From assembly GCA_050116035.1 (NCBI GenBank), contig JASFPJ010000124.1, forward strand, positions 1 to 8,640: a DNA stretch of 8,640 nucleotides. Direction: 5' to 3'. The stretch comes from SOIA01 sp050116035 (lineage in GTDB: Bacteria > Acidobacteriota > Aminicenantia > Aminicenantales > Aminicenantaceae). Below are positions 6,973 through 8,640 of the stretch, piece by piece (position 1 is the stretch's first letter; every line of letters starts with the position of its first letter). Under the pieces are notes generated by a model. It was not told the DNA's origin. It saw only the letters and a program-made list of their open reading frames with translations, and ran no database searches. Made by a program: the position numbers and the translations under genes.

Positions 6973-7011
6973 CGGCAAAAGTCACAGGTTCAAATCCTGT
7001 ATCGCCCACCA
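6973..7011 (+). repeat. tRNA 3'-half remnant (tRNA-Val-like), left copy of a direct repeat
   Basis: The stretch reads as the 3' half of a tRNA with correct spacing: anticodon-stem strand GGCAA (6974-6978), variable loop AAGTC, T-arm ACAGG-TTCAAAT-CCTGT (6984-7000), acceptor strand ATCGCCC (7001-7007), discriminator A, and CCA at 7009-7011. The bases before it (ACAC at 6970-6973) resemble the anticodon loop of a valine tRNA. The upstream DNA has no D-arm or matching GGGCGAT acceptor strand, so this is not a functional tRNA. Such 3' halves are typical attachment-site relics of integrases that target tRNA genes. It matches the second copy at 35 of 39 bases. Confidence 0.8.
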
Positions 7012-7047
7012 TTCCTTTTTATTGCTGATCCTTTTACAACATTCATC

Positions 7048-7076
7048 TTGACATTCTCCTCGACATTGCTTATTGT
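7048..7076 (+). promoter_or_regulatory. Predicted promoter of the toxin-antitoxin operon
   Basis: A perfect TTGACA (7048-7053) is followed after 17 bases by TATTGT (7071-7076, 4 of 6). Transcription would start near 7083, about 37 bases before the antitoxin ATG. The promoter lies wholly inside the interval between the two tRNA-like repeats, so the pair carries its own expression signals. Confidence 0.55.
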
Positions 7077-7098
7077 ATACATGTAAGATTGTAAGATT
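7074..7098. promoter_or_regulatory. Candidate autoregulatory operator of the toxin-antitoxin pair
   Basis: The palindrome TGTATACA (7074-7081) overlaps the end of the -10 and is followed by two tandem copies of GTAAGATT (7083-7090 and 7091-7098). Antitoxins of the AbrB type usually bind repeats over their own start site, so this is the natural place for autorepression. The assignment rests on position and repetition only. Confidence 0.4.
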
Positions 7099-7119
7099 TC
7101 AAGGAAGTAAGGAGATAAC

Positions 7120-7383
7120 ATGGATTACACAGAAACCGCTAAAGTCACATCAAAGGGACAGGTGACGATTCCTTCAATCATAAGAGAGATTCTCAAATTA
7201 GAATCCGGATCAACAGTCATATTTAAAGTTACAGAAAAGGGCGTTCTTTTATCACCATGCAAGATTATCGAGGAACCGGCTTATACCGCAAAGGAATGGA
7301 GAAAAATCGAAAAAATGGTGGCGGAAAAAGGAAAAGCATATAAGACCACCCGATCTGCTAAAAAACATCTCGATTCCTTATGA
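7120..7383 (+). CDS. AbrB/MazE/SpoVT-type antitoxin
   Basis: The product is 87 residues. Residues 7-46 (AKVTSKGQVTIPSIIREIL, then LESGSTVIFKV) form the swapped-hairpin AbrB DNA-binding fold used by MazE- and SpoVT-like antitoxins. Residues about 55-87 (AYTAKEWRKIEK, then a lysine-rich helix ending in HLDSL) form a tail of the kind that usually wraps and neutralises the partner toxin. A strong AAGGAG site stands just before the ATG. The stop overlaps the toxin start as ATGA, which couples translation of the two genes. It probably also represses its own promoter. The genes lie between two tRNA-derived direct repeats, which suggests horizontal acquisition. Confidence 0.88.
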   Translation: MDYTETAKVTSKGQVTIPSIIREILKLESGSTVIFKVTEKGVLLSPCKIIEEPAYTAKEWRKIEKMVAEKGKAYKTTRSAKKHLDSL

Positions 7384-7655
7384 GATTTGAATTTAAACCC
7401 TCCTTTGACAGATCTGTAAAATCGCTTCCCTCCGAAACCAAACAAGAAATTAAGGAGTTATGTATAAATCTGATAGATAGGCTATCGAGTGGTCGCAGTC
7501 TCTCCACAGGATTGGGCCTTAAAAATCTGAGAAAGAATTTCTGGGAGATTAGAAAGGGACTCAGACTCAGGATACTTTTCCGATGGAAAGGCGACCTTGT
7601 CGAATTTATACTTGCCGGGACTCATGAAGACATTAAAAATTTCTTAAAAAGATAA
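7380..7655 (+). CDS. RelE/ParE-superfamily toxin
   Basis: The product is 91 residues, normal for this superfamily. The N terminus (FEFKPSFDRSVKSLP) and the C-terminal core (FWEIRKGLRLRILFRW at 54-69, ILAGTHEDIKNFLKR at 77-91) match the RelE-type fold, whose members cut mRNA at the ribosome, while ParE branches poison gyrase. Basic residues R58, R62, R64 and R68 and H82 are candidates for RNA contact and catalysis, which points to the RNase branch, though that is inference. The start overlaps the antitoxin stop by four bases, so the two are translationally coupled. No own ribosome site is evident. The reading frame is intact. The second tRNA-like repeat begins 23 bp after the stop. Confidence 0.85.
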   Translation: MRFEFKPSFDRSVKSLPSETKQEIKELCINLIDRLSSGRSLSTGLGLKNLRKNFWEIRKGLRLRILFRWKGDLVEFILAGTHEDIKNFLKR

Positions 7656-7678
7656 ACCTTCTCAGACTATCACTCAAT

Positions 7679-7717
7679 CGGCAAAAACCACAGGTTCAAA
7701 TCCTGTACCGCCCACGA
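7679..7717 (+). repeat. tRNA 3'-half remnant, right copy of the direct repeat
   Basis: The same tRNA parts appear in the same order and orientation as at 6973-7011: GGCAA (7680-7684), AAACC, T-arm ACAGG-TTCAAAT-CCTGT (7690-7706), acceptor strand ACCGCCC (7707-7713), A, and a decayed CGA in place of CCA. The offset from the first copy is exactly 706 bases with no gaps and four mismatches in 39. There is no 5' tRNA half upstream; that position is occupied by the end of the toxin gene. The two mutated positions in the variable loop and the lost CCA suggest this copy is old or came from a slightly different tRNA. Confidence 0.8.
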
Positions 7718-7778
7718 CAATTTTTTCAGCACCTCGCGGAATTTCTCTATCCCTCCCAAAAAAGTACTTTTTAAAGAA

Positions 7779-8640
7779 TCAATCTGCTTTATTGATAATG
7801 ATAACCTGGCCTGCTTCTGTATCAAGGGAATAGGTGAAATAGGTATGATCCCGGATGGCCATGGGTTCAGCACCTTTTATCTCAAGCGGCCAGGCCGAGC
7901 GGATGCGGCAGGGCCCGCCGATGTTTGATAGAACCTTCGCTTCAGAAAGAGTATTGTTTTGCCAAATGATTTCCACTTCGAAGTTACCCCTGGCCTTCAG
8001 GCCTTTGATATGGCCATCCTTCCAGCTTGACGGAAGGGCCGGAAGCAGATGGATGGCCCCATCGTGGCTCTGAAGCAGCATCTCGGCTATTCCGGCCGTG
8101 CCGCCGAAGTTTCCGTCGATCTGAAAGGGAGGATGGGCACAGAAAAGGTTGATGTATGTCCCCCCGCCTCTGTGATAGTTTTTATCCTGGCGTTTGCCTC
8201 CCTGCTCGCAGAGGTGCAGCAGGTTGCGTAGAATCTTATACGCTCTATCACCGTCCAGAAGCCTGGCCCAAGCGCCTATTTTCCAGGCCGTACTCCAACC
8301 CGTGCTCTCATCACCCCGGAGATTAAGTGTTTTCCGGCAGGCGTTGGCCAGCTTTTTGTCAAACAGAGGCGAAATCTGACTGCCCGGATAAAGCCCCCAA
8401 AGGTGGGAAAAATGACGGTGATGCGGATCCTGCTCCTTGAAATCCTTATACCACTCCTGGAGCTGGCCCTTTGACCCGATTTGTAGGGGATAAAGACGGG
8501 CTCTCGCCTTCTCCAGTTTATCCAACATCTCACAGTCATTATCCAGCAGATCAATGGCTCTTATCATGTTGGAAAACAGATCGTGGATGAGCATCATGTC
8601 CATGGTGGAGGCGAGCGAAGTGGAGCAGTACATCCCTTCG
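7779..8640 (-). CDS. GH95 alpha-L-fucosidase family glycoside hydrolase (C-terminal part, runs off right edge)
   Basis: The minus-strand frame is open from base 8640 to a TGA at 7779-7781, giving about 287 codons, roughly the last third of a family that usually has 700-800 residues. Strong GH95 motifs appear in order; counting from the first methionine in view at 8633 they are TMDMMLIHDLF (10-20), QEWYKDF (59-65), DPHHRHFSHLWGLYPGSQI (69-87), TGWSTAWKIGAWARLLDG (111-128), AHPPFQIDGNFGGTAGIAEM (166-185) and LLPALPSSW (196-204). D173 in QIDGN is the likely catalytic-centre aspartate. GH95 enzymes cleave terminal alpha-L-fucose, or related L-galactose, by an inverting mechanism. The last 80 or so residues form the usual beta-rich tail. 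Signal peptide and start lie outside the window. No ribosome site precedes the ATG at 8633, which is internal. Confidence 0.93.
   Translation of the reverse strand, partial: EGMYCSTSLASTMDMMLIHDLFSNMIRAIDLLDNDCEMLDKLEKARARLYPLQIGSKGQLQEWYKDFKEQDPHHRHFSHLWGLYPGSQISPLFDKKLANACRKTLNLRGDESTGWSTAWKIGAWARLLDGDRAYKILRNLLHLCEQGGKRQDKNYHRGGGTYINLFCAHPPFQIDGNFGGTAGIAEMLLQSHDGAIHLLPALPSSWKDGHIKGLKARGNFEVEIIWQNNTLSEAKVLSNIGGPCRIRSAWPLEIKGAEPMAIRDHTYFTYSLDTEAGQVIIINKAD

Larger units (their letters stand above)
6819..7047. other. Non-coding stretch between the oxidoreductase gene and the toxin-antitoxin promoter
   Basis: No supported gene is present. After the oxidoreductase stop there is an AT-rich segment, one weak hairpin (6892-6923), a T-rich run (about 6943-6958) and the first tRNA-like repeat (6973-7011). 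The sequence from 7012 to 7047 shows nothing recognisable. Confidence 0.6.

Noticed and set aside
6961..7011. A functional tRNA gene
   Set aside because: No 5' acceptor strand, D-arm or pairing anticodon stem precedes the 3' half.
7759..7772. AAAAAGTACTTTTT palindrome downstream of the GH95 stop as a terminator
   Set aside because: The stem is almost pure A-T with no room for a loop, so it is unlikely to stall polymerase.
7670..7873. A 67-codon minus-strand frame whose C terminus reads through the tRNA-like repeat
   Set aside because: It overlaps the end of the GH95 gene in another frame and its last residues are just a translation of the antisense of the tRNA remnant, a common source of spurious proteins.
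1..8640. CRISPR array, rRNA or transposase
   Set aside because: No spaced short repeats, rRNA segments or transposase motifs were seen on either strand.

Overview
The window holds two complete transcription units, one complete toxin-antitoxin pair and three further genes, two of which are cut by the window edges. The enzyme set is a tungsten-type aldehyde oxidoreductase paired with a Tat-signalled four-cluster ferredoxin, a carotenoid/retinol saturase-like flavoenzyme, and a GH95 fucosidase. Together with the moderate base composition, this suggests an anaerobic bacterium, possibly Desulfobacterota-like. That placement is a weak inference from gene content; there is no rRNA or other phylogenetic marker here.

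Left third, minus strand (1-3762). From upstream to downstream these are a TetR regulator, an NADP-type short-chain dehydrogenase (SDR), a RetSat/CrtISO-type FAD oxidoreductase, and the first 127 codons of an isoprenylcysteine methyltransferase (ICMT)-like membrane protein that leaves the window on the left. The regulator and the dehydrogenase carry almost the same 16-bp palindrome, TAATGAAC(G/A)TTCATTA on the plus strand apart from its first base. In each case it sits between the -35 and -10 elements, so the regulator very probably represses itself and the dehydrogenase. The regulator promoter puts transcription start on or next to its ATG, so its mRNA looks leaderless. The saturase and ICMT-like genes are 26 bp apart and look like a separate operon with its own promoter.

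Middle, plus strand (3931-6818). A promoter, a 229-residue ferredoxin with a twin-arginine signal and 16 cluster cysteines, and a 695-residue aldehyde ferredoxin oxidoreductase family protein form a two-gene operon. The layout recalls the ydhY/ydhV pair of enterobacteria. The electron-transfer subunit carries an export signal and the catalytic subunit does not.

Right third (6819-8640). An AbrB-type antitoxin and a RelE-type toxin overlap by ATGA and have their own promoter. They lie between two direct repeats, 706 bp apart, that are each a 3' half of a tRNA, most like tRNA-Val, running from the anticodon arm to the CCA end. Neither copy has a 5' half. This resembles a very small tRNA-targeted cassette, or the relics of repeated integrations at a tRNA gene. 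Beyond it, on the minus strand, lies the C-terminal part of a GH95 alpha-L-fucosidase that continues past the right edge.
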